64,000 nt of DNA from Bacteroidota bacterium (GCA_018335575.1 JAGXRT010000065.1:62001-126000), one strand, 5' to 3'. Shown: positions 7,537 to 16,355, numbered from the stretch's first letter. Notes: generated from the sequence alone by a model not told the origin. Numbers and translations are program-made.

Positions 7537-9354
7537 ATGAAAAAATCCTTTTATGTATTTCTAGTAGTTTTTGTAACTGTAATTCAGTTGTATTCACAAA
7601 CATCAAATTTTGGTCGTTCAGGATATTGGCAGCAAAAAGTTGATTATACCATGGAAATTGATATGGATGTAAAAAGCTATAAGTATACAGGAAAAATAAA
7701 ATTAGTGTATACAAACAATTCTCCCGACGAACTTAATAAAGTTTACTTTCATTTGTACAACAATGCTTTTCAACCGAATTCAGAAATGGATGTTAAGTCA
7801 AGAACCATCGAAGATCCAGACAAAAGGGTTAGAGATAGAATTTTACATTTAAAGCCCAATGAAATTGGTTATACCAATGTTACCTTAATTAAACAAAATG
7901 AAGTACAACTTAAGACTAAAGCCAGTGGAACCATATTAGAAGTATTTTTAGATAAACCGATAAAAGCAGGAGAACAAACAAAATTTGATTTGCATTTTGA
8001 AGCACAAGTACCTGTCCAAATTCGACGATCTGGAAGAAATAATAGAGAAGGAGTTGCTTTATCTATGGCACAATGGTATCCAAAATTAGCCGAATACGAT
8101 GAAGAAGGCTGGCACACTGATCCTTATTTGGGAAGAGAGTTTTACGGTGTTTGGGGCGATTTTGATGTTACCATCAACATTGATAAAAAATACACCATAG
8201 GCGGAACGGGTTATTTACAAAACCCACAAGAAGTTGGACACGGTTATGAAGATGTATCTAAACCATTAAATTTACCTAAAGGATCAAAACTTAAATGGCA
8301 CTTTAAAGCACCTAATGTACACGATTTTACTTGGGCTGCAGATCCTGATTATGTGCATGATATATTTAAAACAAGTAATGGTGTTACCTTACATTTTCTG
8401 TATAAAAACAAAATAGACATTAAAGACAATTGGAAAACGTTGCAGCCTATTGCAGCAAAATCAATGGAGTTTTTAAGCAATATTGTTGGTCAGTATCCGT
8501 ATGAACAATACTCAATAATTCAAGGAGGAGATGGAGGTATGGAATATGGCATGTGTACATTAATTAGTGGAAATGGTTCTTTAGACGGGTTAGTTGGAGT
8601 TACTATACACGAAATGGCCCATTCATGGTTTCAATTCGTTCTAGCCAACAACGAGCTAAAATATTCTTGGATGGACGAAGGATTTACTTCTTTTATTGAA
8701 AATATTACTTCCAATGCTGTTTATAAAAAAAATGACGATTTTCTCTTTGAACGAGAATACGAAATTTATTTTAGGATGGTAGATTCTGGCAGAGAAGGAG
8801 CCTTATCAACACATGCAGATCATTTTAAAATCAACTCAGCGTTTACTGTTGCTAGTTACTATAAAGGACTTATCTTTTTATCACAATTAGGGTATATTAT
8901 AGGTGAAGATACCTTAATAAAAGTGTTGCAAGTATATTATGATGAGTGGAAGTTTAAACACCCCAATCCTCAAGATTTTATAAGAGTAGCAGAAAAAATT
9001 TCAGGTATACAGCTCGATTGGTATCTTTATCAATGGATACAAACAACTAATACTATCGATTATGGTATAAAAGAGGTTACAGAAAATAAAATAATATTAG
9101 AACGAAAAGGCATTATTCCCATGCCTGTTGATTTAGTAGTTGAATATGAAGATGGAAGTATTGAGCAATTGTATATCCCACTAACCTTAATGAGAGGACA
9201 AAAAGAAACAGTTGCTAAAGTTTTGAATGCATGGACAGGAACGCATCAAACCTATGAGATAAATACAGCCAAAAAAGTTAAAAGCGTCATAATTGACCCT
9301 TCTATGTTAATGGCTGATGTTAACAGAGCAGACAATTATTATCCCTATTATTAA
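7537..9354 (+). CDS. exported M1-family zinc aminopeptidase
   Basis: 605 residues with a signal peptide (ends near QLYSQ). The gluzincin motif HEMAHSWF gives zinc ligands His358 and His362 with catalytic Glu359. The third ligand is Glu381 in WMDEGFTSF. The exopeptidase motif upstream is GGMEYG, in place of the classical GAMEN. The N-terminal beta-saddle domain is present; the C-terminal part is shorter than in PepN (about 870 residues), as is usual for this Bacteroidota branch. It should trim peptides in the periplasm, perhaps produced by the neighbouring S8 protease. Its stop codon overlaps that of the convergent LysE-type gene. Confidence 0.93.
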   Translation: MKKSFYVFLVVFVTVIQLYSQTSNFGRSGYWQQKVDYTMEIDMDVKSYKYTGKIKLVYTNNSPDELNKVYFHLYNNAFQPNSEMDVKSRTIEDPDKRVRDRILHLKPNEIGYTNVTLIKQNEVQLKTKASGTILEVFLDKPIKAGEQTKFDLHFEAQVPVQIRRSGRNNREGVALSMAQWYPKLAEYDEEGWHTDPYLGREFYGVWGDFDVTINIDKKYTIGGTGYLQNPQEVGHGYEDVSKPLNLPKGSKLKWHFKAPNVHDFTWAADPDYVHDIFKTSNGVTLHFLYKNKIDIKDNWKTLQPIAAKSMEFLSNIVGQYPYEQYSIIQGGDGGMEYGMCTLISGNGSLDGLVGVTIHEMAHSWFQFVLANNELKYSWMDEGFTSFIENITSNAVYKKNDDFLFEREYEIYFRMVDSGREGALSTHADHFKINSAFTVASYYKGLIFLSQLGYIIGEDTLIKVLQVYYDEWKFKHPNPQDFIRVAEKISGIQLDWYLYQWIQTTNTIDYGIKEVTENKIILERKGIIPMPVDLVVEYEDGSIEQLYIPLTLMRGQKETVAKVLNAWTGTHQTYEINTAKKVKSVIIDPSMLMADVNRADNYYPYY

Positions 9355-10025
9355 GTTATTGAAAAGTAGTTTAACAAGGCATCAACATCAAAAAAATCTT
9401 TTGGCAACAATCCTTTAGAAATCATTAATAAGCCAAAAAACATCAATAAAAGCCCCATACCTTTCTTTATTTTATAAATGATGGTTGGGGTAAGTTTTTT
9501 TTGCAATTGTTTTGCTAAAATAATTTTACCTAAATCAACAATAAAATAGGTTATTAGAATTGCTAGGAAAAAGTTGAAAATTCTACGCTCTTCCATTTCG
9601 AGGTTGGAGCCAAATCCTACCAACAACAATAACCAAAACGCCAAAACGCCAATATTGATAAAGTTTAGCAAGAAACCTTTAATAAACAAACGGAAATAAT
9701 TAGTTGATTCTGGAATTACTAAATCTTCATCTTGTACAATAATCGTTGCTTTTTTAATGTACATGGTTAAGCCGTAGACAAACAAAATCATACCGCCCAG
9801 CAAAAATAAATTAGGATCATCTTTTAGCCTTTCCAACAATTGATGACTGCCAAAGTAGGCCATTAGTATAAAAACAATATCACCAAAAACAACCCCTAAA
9901 TTAAAAACTATAGCGGCTCTTATACCTTTAACGATACTGGTATGCAGTAAAACAAAAAACACTGGCCCAATCATAAATGCCAAGCTGATACCAATTGGAA
10001 TTGCTTTTAATATGTCGTTTATCAT
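9351..10025 (-). CDS. LysE-family amino-acid exporter
   Basis: 224 residues with about six hydrophobic segments and the family start (IPIGISLAFMIGPVFFVLL). LysE/RhtB proteins export amino acids or similar small metabolites through the inner membrane. A loop of charged residues (about 95-110) separates the two halves, as usual. The substrate is unknown. Convergent with the M1 peptidase gene, with a 4-base stop overlap. Confidence 0.85.
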   Translation of the reverse strand: MINDILKAIPIGISLAFMIGPVFFVLLHTSIVKGIRAAIVFNLGVVFGDIVFILMAYFGSHQLLERLKDDPNLFLLGGMILFVYGLTMYIKKATIIVQDEDLVIPESTNYFRLFIKGFLLNFINIGVLAFWLLLLVGFGSNLEMEERRIFNFFLAILITYFIVDLGKIILAKQLQKKLTPTIIYKIKKGMGLLLMFFGLLMISKGLLPKDFFDVDALLNYFSIT

Positions 10026-10126
10026 AATACGTAAATGCTCGGTAAAGTTACATTTTTTGTTGAGTTTTAGCTTATAATAAATTATATCATTTGTTATGCA
10101 TGCATATTAAATTGATTATATTTGGG

Positions 10127-10134
10127 AGACTAAA
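10127..10134 (+). promoter_or_regulatory. -7 promoter element for the nitronate-monooxygenase-like gene
   Basis: TATATTTG matches TAnnTTTG and lies 10 bases before the ATG at 10145. It falls inside the longer reading frame that begins at 10091, which supports the shorter start. No clear -33 element. Confidence 0.5.
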
Positions 10135-10144
10135 ATTTTTTAAA

Positions 10145-11098
10145 ATGGATTCTAAAAAAACTGCATTAACCGAAATGCTATCAATTAAACACCCTATTAT
10201 TATGGCGCCTATGTTTTTGGTGTCTAATGTAAAAATGAGTATAGCAGGCATGAATAGCGGTGTTGCGGCCTGTATTCCAGCTTTAAATTATAGAAATACT
10301 GATTTGTTGAAAGAGGCTATAATAGAGCTAAAAGCAGCAAAACCCGAAGGAGGTTCATTCGGATTTAATTTAATTGTAAACAAATCAAACATTAAATATA
10401 AAGAACAGCTCGATGTTATTTGTGAGTATGGCGCTGATTTTATTATTACCTCTTTGGGAAGCCCCGAAGAAACTATAAAAAAAGCAAAAGCCAAAGGAAT
10501 AAAGGTTTTTTGTGATGTAGTAAATCTTGAATTTGCTCAAAAAGTAGAATCGTTAGGGTGTGATGCGGTCATTGCCGTAAACAATCAAGCAGGAGGACAT
10601 AGAGGAAATTTATCGCCAGAAGAATTAATTCCGTTGTTGGTGAAAAATTGTAGCATTCCTGTAATTTCTGCTGGAGGTGTTGGCAATAAAAATGATTTAG
10701 AGAAAATGCTGAAATTGGGCGCTATAGGCGTTTCGGTTGGAAGTCCTTTTATTGCATCCACAGAAGCCGATATATCTGAAGAATACAAAAATGCCTGTGT
10801 TAGTTATGGTGAAGATGATATAGTAATGACCGAAAAAATTTCTGGTACTCCATGTACCGTAATCAATACCGATTATGTTAAGAAAATAGGGACTAAACAA
10901 ACGTGGTTAGAGACGGTTTTAAACAAAAACAAATCACTTAAAAAATGGGTTAAAATGCTGCGATTTATGATTGGTACCTCGGCAGTAACCAATGCAGCTA
11001 CCAAAGCAACTTACAAAACAGTTTGGGTTGCAGGACCCTCTATAGAACATACCAAAAAAATTGAATCGGTATCTGAAATTGTTAAAAGGTTTATTTAA
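10145..11098 (+). CDS. nitronate monooxygenase / 2-nitropropane dioxygenase-like flavoprotein
   Basis: 317 residues from the ATG at 10145. A TIM-barrel FMN enzyme of the NPD family. The N-terminal HPIIMAPMFLVSN is the typical first strand. The NNQAGGHRG motif is the FMN/active-site loop with the conserved His. VISAGGVGN and GVSVGSPFIAS form the phosphate-binding end of the barrel. NPD enzymes oxidise alkyl nitronates; related ones (FabK) reduce enoyl-ACP, so the substrate is not certain. The upstream start at 10091 would add 18 residues not seen in the family. Confidence 0.88.
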   Translation: MDSKKTALTEMLSIKHPIIMAPMFLVSNVKMSIAGMNSGVAACIPALNYRNTDLLKEAIIELKAAKPEGGSFGFNLIVNKSNIKYKEQLDVICEYGADFIITSLGSPEETIKKAKAKGIKVFCDVVNLEFAQKVESLGCDAVIAVNNQAGGHRGNLSPEELIPLLVKNCSIPVISAGGVGNKNDLEKMLKLGAIGVSVGSPFIASTEADISEEYKNACVSYGEDDIVMTEKISGTPCTVINTDYVKKIGTKQTWLETVLNKNKSLKKWVKMLRFMIGTSAVTNAATKATYKTVWVAGPSIEHTKKIESVSEIVKRFI

Positions 11099-11210
11099 AA
11101 TGTAATTAGAAGTAAAAAGTAGCAGTTGTTTTTAAGCTAATTTCGTATTTTTACGAACCTTACACAATCTTTCATCAAGATTGCGTTAAGTATATATAAA
11201 TCAATAGGCT

Positions 11211-13346
11211 TTGAAAATAACAATCAAAATTGCATTACCATTTGTTGGTTTACTTTTATTAATAGGTTGTTCGACCAAAAAAAACACCTTTGTTAACAGA
11301 ACATACCACGCTACTACAACAAAGTTTAATGTATTGTACAACGGACAAATTGCTTTTGAAAAGGGCTTAAAACAATTAAACGATAATTATGCCGATAATT
11401 ATTGGGAGTTATTGCCTATTGAACCATTAAAGGTTGATCAGCTCGCATTGCCCGGGATGATGGCTTCCGAGGACGAATCAAACGATTTATTTGCCAAAGC
11501 TGAAGAAAAAGCTGTAAAAGCGATTCAAAAACACTCGATGCGGTTTTATAACAAAGAAAAAAATCCGCAAATAGATAATGCGTATTTATTGCTTGGTAAA
11601 TCGCGTTATTATTCGCAACGCTTTGTACCGGCATTGGAAGCATTTAATTATGTGATAAAAAATTATCCGGATGCCGATTTGATTAATGAAACCAAAGTTT
11701 GGCACGCAAAAACAAACCTCCGTTTACAAAACGAAGAAACATCGATTGCTTCGCTTAAAGCCTTATTAAAAAACAAAAACTTAAACGAAAACGACAAATT
11801 TGATGCACATACTGCAATGGCAATGTCGTATTTGCAATTAGACAGCATCAAACAAACCATTTATCATTTAAAAAAGGCCGTTATTGTTGATGAAACCAAA
11901 GAACAATCGGCCCGAAACACCTTTATTTTAGGGCAATTATTCCGACAACAAAAGCAATTGGATTCATCCAACTATGCGTTTACCAAAATTGTTAATAATA
12001 AAAAATCGCCGTTTAAATACAAGATAAATGCCTCCATTGAGTTGGCAAAAAATGTCGAATCGACCGAAAATGTTAAATTGATGGTTGAAAAACTGGAAGA
12101 TTTAATTAAAAACAGGGATAACCGCGCTTATTTAGATAAACTGTATTACCATTTGGGGGATGTCTATTTAAAAAACAATGAAATTGATAAAGCTGAACAG
12201 CAATTCAAAAAATCGGTTACTGCTAAAAACGGCGAACGTTTTCAAAAAGTGTTATCGTATGAAGCCTTAGGCAATATTCATTTTAACAAAGGAAACTATA
12301 TGGCTGCCGGAAATTATTACGACAGCGTTTTAAATACTTCAACCGATTTTAATACCAAACGCTACATCCGAATTAAACGCATCCGAAAAAGTTTAGACGA
12401 TGTTATTTTTAATGAAAATATTGTTGCTACCAACGACAGTATTTTAAAATTCGCTTTAATGAATGATACTGAACGAACCAATGCAATAGGCGAAATTATA
12501 AGCAAATTAAAGGCAACTGAAGCTAAAAACAGCGCCCAAAGTACTGCGAAAAAATCAATCGAAAAATCAAAAAACAATTCTGGTAAATGGTATTTTTATA
12601 ATCCTGAAGTTGTTAAATCGGGGATGATTGAATTTCAGAAAAAATGGGGAGCCAAATCGCATTCAGACAATTGGAAATTTAATAAATACGAATCGTCTTT
12701 TGTAGCTGACGAAAAAGCAGAAGCTGTTAAACCCGAAATAACACAAGAATATTACCTAGCCAATATTCCTACAAAACAATCAGAAATTGACAGTATTGCT
12801 GCTTTGCGCAATGAGGCCTATTACAAATTGGGAATTATATACAAAGAGCAATTTTTAAGAAACGATTTAGCCATTGAACGTTTTAACAAGGTACTAGAGT
12901 TTGGTGCTAAAAGTGCATTTTATTTGCCGGCAACCTACCATTTATATCGCATTCATACAGAGACTAAAAATACCAAAGCTCAGGAGTATAAAAACGAAAT
13001 TATTGCAAAATATCCACAGTCAATATACGCATCATTGGTTCAGAATTCGGAGAACATGACTGAAATATCAGATAACGATGCGTCCGAAAAAGCGTATAAA
13101 AAACTGTATTTATTGTATGAAAAAGAAGAATATCAATCGGTATTAACATTGTTAGATGACGATTTGAAACAGTTTGGTCAATCTGCTTTAATGCCAAAAT
13201 TTGAATTGCTTAAAGCGTATACTTTGGGTAAACTTCAAGGCATTGATTCTTTCAAAAAAGCCTTGGAATACGTTTCAATTACGTATCCAAATACCGAAGA
13301 AGGGAAAAAGGCCCTAGAACTTGTAAATACAATTAATAAAAAATAA
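11211..13346 (+). CDS. porW: type IX secretion system lipoprotein, PorW/SprE family (TTG start)
   Basis: 711 residues. It starts at a TTG; no in-frame ATG gives the export signal. The lipobox is LLIGC (Cys20). The opening NTFVNRTYHATTTKFNVLYN is the hallmark of SprE/PorW, followed by many TPR-like helical repeats (for example YYHLGDVYLKNNEIDKAEQQ, about residues 310-400). In Flavobacterium johnsoniae SprE is needed for gliding and for type IX secretion; PorW links the motor to the outer-membrane parts in Porphyromonas. The protein is shorter than F. johnsoniae SprE (about 870 residues from memory). Bactofilin and the ATP synthase genes follow at once on the same strand. Confidence 0.9.
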   Translation: MKITIKIALPFVGLLLLIGCSTKKNTFVNRTYHATTTKFNVLYNGQIAFEKGLKQLNDNYADNYWELLPIEPLKVDQLALPGMMASEDESNDLFAKAEEKAVKAIQKHSMRFYNKEKNPQIDNAYLLLGKSRYYSQRFVPALEAFNYVIKNYPDADLINETKVWHAKTNLRLQNEETSIASLKALLKNKNLNENDKFDAHTAMAMSYLQLDSIKQTIYHLKKAVIVDETKEQSARNTFILGQLFRQQKQLDSSNYAFTKIVNNKKSPFKYKINASIELAKNVESTENVKLMVEKLEDLIKNRDNRAYLDKLYYHLGDVYLKNNEIDKAEQQFKKSVTAKNGERFQKVLSYEALGNIHFNKGNYMAAGNYYDSVLNTSTDFNTKRYIRIKRIRKSLDDVIFNENIVATNDSILKFALMNDTERTNAIGEIISKLKATEAKNSAQSTAKKSIEKSKNNSGKWYFYNPEVVKSGMIEFQKKWGAKSHSDNWKFNKYESSFVADEKAEAVKPEITQEYYLANIPTKQSEIDSIAALRNEAYYKLGIIYKEQFLRNDLAIERFNKVLEFGAKSAFYLPATYHLYRIHTETKNTKAQEYKNEIIAKYPQSIYASLVQNSENMTEISDNDASEKAYKKLYLLYEKEEYQSVLTLLDDDLKQFGQSALMPKFELLKAYTLGKLQGIDSFKKALEYVSITYPNTEEGKKALELVNTINKK

Positions 13347-13356
13347 GTGCAAAACT

Positions 13357-13755
13357 ATGTTTTCAGATAAAAAACCCAAGCCCGAAATCCAGATTTTAGA
13401 ACGCAATGTAATTGGTAAAAACACTTCATTGGTTGGTAATTTAATTTCTGAAGGCGATTTTAGAATTGATGGCAATGTAGAAGGAACAATTAATATTAAA
13501 GGCAAAGTAGTAGTTGGAAAAGACAGTATTATTAAAGGCACCATTATTTGTGGCGATGCCGATATCGAAGGCGTTTTTACCGGAAAATTATTTGTAAACA
13601 ACACCCTTTCTTTAAAATCAAATGCAGTTATCAATGGCGAAGTGAATATTGCAAAATTAGCGGTAGAGCCGGGTGCTACTTTTAATGCGTCGTGCAACAT
13701 GAAAGGCGTTAATTACGCTGCTAAATCAACTCATGAAGCTTCCGGACAAGAATAA
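13357..13755 (+). CDS. bactofilin (polymer-forming cytoskeletal protein)
   Basis: 132 residues. The central part is a beta-helix of short repeats typical of bactofilins (DFRIDGNVEGTINIKGKVVV, then GTIICGDADIEGVFTGKLFV). These polymerise into filaments at the inner membrane and place cell-wall or polar proteins. Both termini are short and disordered, as usual. It starts 10 bases after the PorW/SprE stop. The last 23 bases overlap the start of the AtpI-like gene in another frame, so the two are translationally linked. Confidence 0.93.
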   Translation: MFSDKKPKPEIQILERNVIGKNTSLVGNLISEGDFRIDGNVEGTINIKGKVVVGKDSIIKGTIICGDADIEGVFTGKLFVNNTLSLKSNAVINGEVNIAKLAVEPGATFNASCNMKGVNYAAKSTHEASGQE

Positions 13756-13960
13756 TTTTAATAAGTACATTCAGTTAACGGGCGTTGCCTTTCAAATGGG
13801 CATTACTATTTATTTGGGTGTTTTCGTGGGTAAAAAAATAGACGCCTCGCTTGGTAACAACAACAAACTTTTTACAATAATTGGCACCTTACTGGCATTG
13901 GTATTGTCAATTTATAGTTTGATAAATCAGTTAAAGAGAATAAATGACAAGTATGATTAA
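13733..13960 (+). CDS. AtpI/AtpZ-like small membrane protein
   Basis: 75 residues with two hydrophobic segments (GVAFQMGITIYLGVFVGKKI and the TIIGTLLALVLSIYSLI helix), the double-helix layout of AtpZ/AtpI proteins. These sit just upstream of the Fo genes in many bacteria and help in assembly of the c-ring. The start overlaps bactofilin by 23 bases and the end overlaps the next gene by 17, so the three are surely expressed together. Confidence 0.82.
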   Translation: MKLPDKNNFNKYIQLTGVAFQMGITIYLGVFVGKKIDASLGNNNKLFTIIGTLLALVLSIYSLINQLKRINDKYD

Positions 13961-14339
13961 ATCAGTTCAAAGGTATATATTAACGCTTTTAATTGGAGCA
14001 GGAATTACGTTTGTTTTCCATGCAGTTTTCCTAAAAAATCTTCAAATAAACACAGAAGAAGTTTATCTAATACCATCATATGTCATCAATATATTGTTGG
14101 CTTTTTTAATTCTGATACTCATCAATTTTTTACAAAAACGATTTTTTGATTACCTCGGATTCGTTTTCATTGCAGGCAGTTTACTAAAATTTGGAGCGTA
14201 CTTTATTTTTATTCACCCTAAATTTAAAATTGATGATCATATAACAACAATTGAAGCATCTTCTTTTTTAGTGCCTTATTTTGTTTGTTTAGCAATAGAA
14301 GTATATTTTGTAAGTGAAATCCTCAATAATAAAAGTTAA
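13944..14339 (+). CDS. small membrane protein between atpI and atpB (DUF6168-like)
   Basis: 131 residues with four predicted transmembrane helices (about 8-28, 45-65, 70-92, 108-125). I recall proteins in this position in Flavobacteriia as DUF6168, but cannot verify it. The gene overlaps the AtpI-like gene by 17 bases. An ATG three codons in (13953) is a possible alternative start. Position and fixed neighbours suggest a role in Fo assembly, or ion supply to it; this is inference. A promoter lies between it and atpB. Confidence 0.65.
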   Translation: MTSMIKSVQRYILTLLIGAGITFVFHAVFLKNLQINTEEVYLIPSYVINILLAFLILILINFLQKRFFDYLGFVFIAGSLLKFGAYFIFIHPKFKIDDHITTIEASSFLVPYFVCLAIEVYFVSEILNNKS

Positions 14340-14388
14340 ACTGATATTTTTTAGCCAATTAGTATTTAGAATCGTTAAAAATAATTTT

Positions 14389-14417
14389 TTGGATTCTATC
14401 AGAAAACTGTACATTTG
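14389..14417 (+). promoter_or_regulatory. promoter of the atpBEFHAG operon
   Basis: TTG at 14389-14391 (inside a T-run) and TACATTTG at 14410-14417 with an 18-base spacer, a good match to the Bacteroidota TTG-N(17-21)-TAnnTTTG promoter. It is 35 bases before the atpB ATG. The upstream bactofilin-atpI-DUF6168 set may therefore be a separate unit that reads through. Confidence 0.75.
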
Positions 14418-14452
14418 CAAAACATTTTTAGAAAACACTATTTTTAGGTGAT

Positions 14453-15547
14453 ATGAATAACATAAAATTGATAAAACTAAGTGCCATTTTACTGTTGATG
14501 TTTAACGTTTCTTTAAACGCTAAAGAAGTTGAAACCAACCAAAAAGAAGAACACGCAGCATCAGGCGATCTTAAAACCGAAATCAAAGAATATATCAATC
14601 ATCACTTGTTAGATTCGCACGATTTTAGCTTGTATTCTTATACAACAGATTCGGGTGAACATAAATATGTAGGGGCGCCGCTTCCTGTAATTTTATGGGA
14701 TAATGGTTTAGTTGTTTTTTCATCATCAAAATTGCATCACGGAGAAAGTGTTGCAGAAGTTAACGGGAATTTCTATAAGTTATATCACGGTAAAATATAT
14801 AAAACTGATGCTGCTGGCACTATTAATTACGATGATAAACATCATACAATTAATGAAAAACCTTTTGACATTTCTATCACTAAAAACGTGGTATTTATTA
14901 TTTTAGTAAGCTTGTTAATGATTGTAGTTTTTGGCAGAATGGCCAAATCATACAATAGCAATCAAGCCCCTAAAGGAATTAGTAAGTTTTTAGAACCAAT
15001 CATATTATATATCAGAGATGATATAGCCATTCCAAACATAGGTAAAAAACATTATCAGAAATATATGAGTTATTTACTCTCTATATTTTTCTTTATATGG
15101 ATAATTAATTTACTTGGGTTAACACCACTTGGAGTAAATGTAACAAACAATATTGCCGTAACGTTTGCTTTAGCGTTATTAACATATTTAATAACATTTT
15201 TCTCTGGCACAAAAGATTATTGGAAACATATATTTTGGATGCCAGGAGTACCAACTCCAATGAAAGTAATATTAGCCCCAATCGAATTGTTAGGAACCTT
15301 TATCAAACCCTTTTCATTAATGATACGTTTGTATGCAAATATTACAGCAGGACATATTGTGTTAATGAGTATTATTGGGTTAATGTTTGTATTTAAAAGC
15401 TGGATAGGAAGTTCGCTTTCATTTGGTTTAGCGTTTGCATTAGCATTATTAGAATTATTAGTAGCAGCATTACAAGCGTATATTTTTACCATGTTATCAG
15501 CCTTATATTTTGGTATGGCTGTAGAAGAACATGATGAGCACCATTAA
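14453..15547 (+). CDS. atpB: ATP synthase Fo subunit a
   Basis: 364 residues. The N-terminus carries a signal-like helix and a long hydrophilic region (about 20-135), the periplasmic extension typical of Bacteroidota subunit a. The membrane half contains the essential Arg in PFSLMIRLYANITAGH, which faces the c-ring and completes the half-channels. The C-terminal helix is rich in Ala/Leu (LLVAALQAYIFTMLSALYFG). Encoded first in the operon, 34 bases before atpE. Confidence 0.97.
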   Translation: MNNIKLIKLSAILLLMFNVSLNAKEVETNQKEEHAASGDLKTEIKEYINHHLLDSHDFSLYSYTTDSGEHKYVGAPLPVILWDNGLVVFSSSKLHHGESVAEVNGNFYKLYHGKIYKTDAAGTINYDDKHHTINEKPFDISITKNVVFIILVSLLMIVVFGRMAKSYNSNQAPKGISKFLEPIILYIRDDIAIPNIGKKHYQKYMSYLLSIFFFIWIINLLGLTPLGVNVTNNIAVTFALALLTYLITFFSGTKDYWKHIFWMPGVPTPMKVILAPIELLGTFIKPFSLMIRLYANITAGHIVLMSIIGLMFVFKSWIGSSLSFGLAFALALLELLVAALQAYIFTMLSALYFGMAVEEHDEHH

Positions 15548-15580
15548 AAATTGAATGTTTAATTAATAAATATATATATC

Positions 15581-15772
15581 ATGACAATTCCAAACATTAT
15601 AGGAGCAGGTTTAATCGTAATCGGTGCCGGTTTAGGTATCGGTAAAATTGGTAGTTCAGCAATGGACGCTATTGCACGTCAACCAGAAGCTTCTGGAAAA
15701 ATTCAAACAGCGATGCTAATTGCAGCGGCGCTTATTGAAGGTATTGGATTTGCTGCTTTATTTGCAGCATAA
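15581..15772 (+). CDS. atpE: ATP synthase Fo subunit c
   Basis: 63 residues, two helices joined by the polar ARQPE loop. The ion-binding carboxylate is the Glu of ALIEGIGF. The residue after it is Gly, and the Na+-ligand Gln of helix 1 (as in Ilyobacter) is Ile here. The ring should therefore be proton-driven rather than sodium-driven. It forms the rotor ring in the inner membrane. A strong hairpin follows the stop. Confidence 0.97.
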   Translation: MTIPNIIGAGLIVIGAGLGIGKIGSSAMDAIARQPEASGKIQTAMLIAAALIEGIGFAALFAA

Positions 15773-15778
15773 CAACAC

Positions 15779-15813
15779 ATCAGCAGCAGTAACGGTTGGT
15801 TACTGCTGCTGAT
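15779..15813 (+). promoter_or_regulatory. perfect 15-bp hairpin between atpE and atpF
   Basis: Arms 15779-15793 and 15799-15813 pair perfectly with a 5-base loop. The arms contain CAG repeats and the tail is only TTTTAA, so it is a weak terminator at best. Placed right after the c-subunit stop, it likely protects the upstream mRNA end or attenuates downstream reading. That would suit the high copy of c relative to the other subunits (inference). Confidence 0.8.
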
Positions 15814-15850
15814 TTTAATGAGATTTAATTAAAAGACATAATATAATATC

Positions 15851-16351
15851 ATGGAAAAATTAATAGAACAGTTTTCATTTGGATTGTTTTTTTGGCAGTT
15901 ACTGCTTTTCGGTATCTTAGTTTACTTTCTTAAAAAGTTTGCTTGGAAACCAATTTTAACAGCAGTACAAGAACGAGAAGATTCTATTAACAACGCATTG
16001 TTATCTGCAGAAAAAGCGCGTATAGAAATGCAAAATTTACAAGCAGATAATGAAAGAATTTTAAAAGAGGCACGTTCAGAGCGCGATGCGATGTTGAAAG
16101 AAGCACGTGAAATTAAAGACAAAATGATTTCAGACAGCAAGGAAGAAGCTCAAAAACAAGCCTCCAAACTAATTGAACAAGCTAAGCACACCATTGAAAA
16201 TGAAAAGCAAGCAGCAATTGTTGAGCTTAAAAATCAAGTAGCAGAATTGTCAATTAACATTGCTGAAAAAGTGTTAAAAGACGAATTATCATCAAAAGAA
16301 AAACAACTAAAAGTTATTGATGATATGTTAAAAGATATGAAGTTAAACTAA
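15851..16351 (+). CDS. atpF: ATP synthase Fo subunit b
   Basis: 166 residues. One N-terminal membrane helix (FGLFFWQLLLFGILVYFL) followed by a long amphipathic, charged helix (about 35-160). Dimerised b forms the outer stalk, linking a in the membrane to delta and alpha in F1. Normal length. Lies 4 bases before atpH. Confidence 0.96.
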   Translation: MEKLIEQFSFGLFFWQLLLFGILVYFLKKFAWKPILTAVQEREDSINNALLSAEKARIEMQNLQADNERILKEARSERDAMLKEAREIKDKMISDSKEEAQKQASKLIEQAKHTIENEKQAAIVELKNQVAELSINIAEKVLKDELSSKEKQLKVIDDMLKDMKLN

Positions 16352-16355
16352 ATCC

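Noticed and set aside
13314-13700. 128-codon ORF on the minus strand over bactofilin
   Set aside because: Its hydrophobic repeats mirror the beta-helix repeats of the real gene; no export or family features.
15779-15813. CRISPR-like repeat (CAG-rich palindrome)
   Set aside because: Single copy; a hairpin in an operon gap, not an array. No CRISPR array is seen anywhere in the window.
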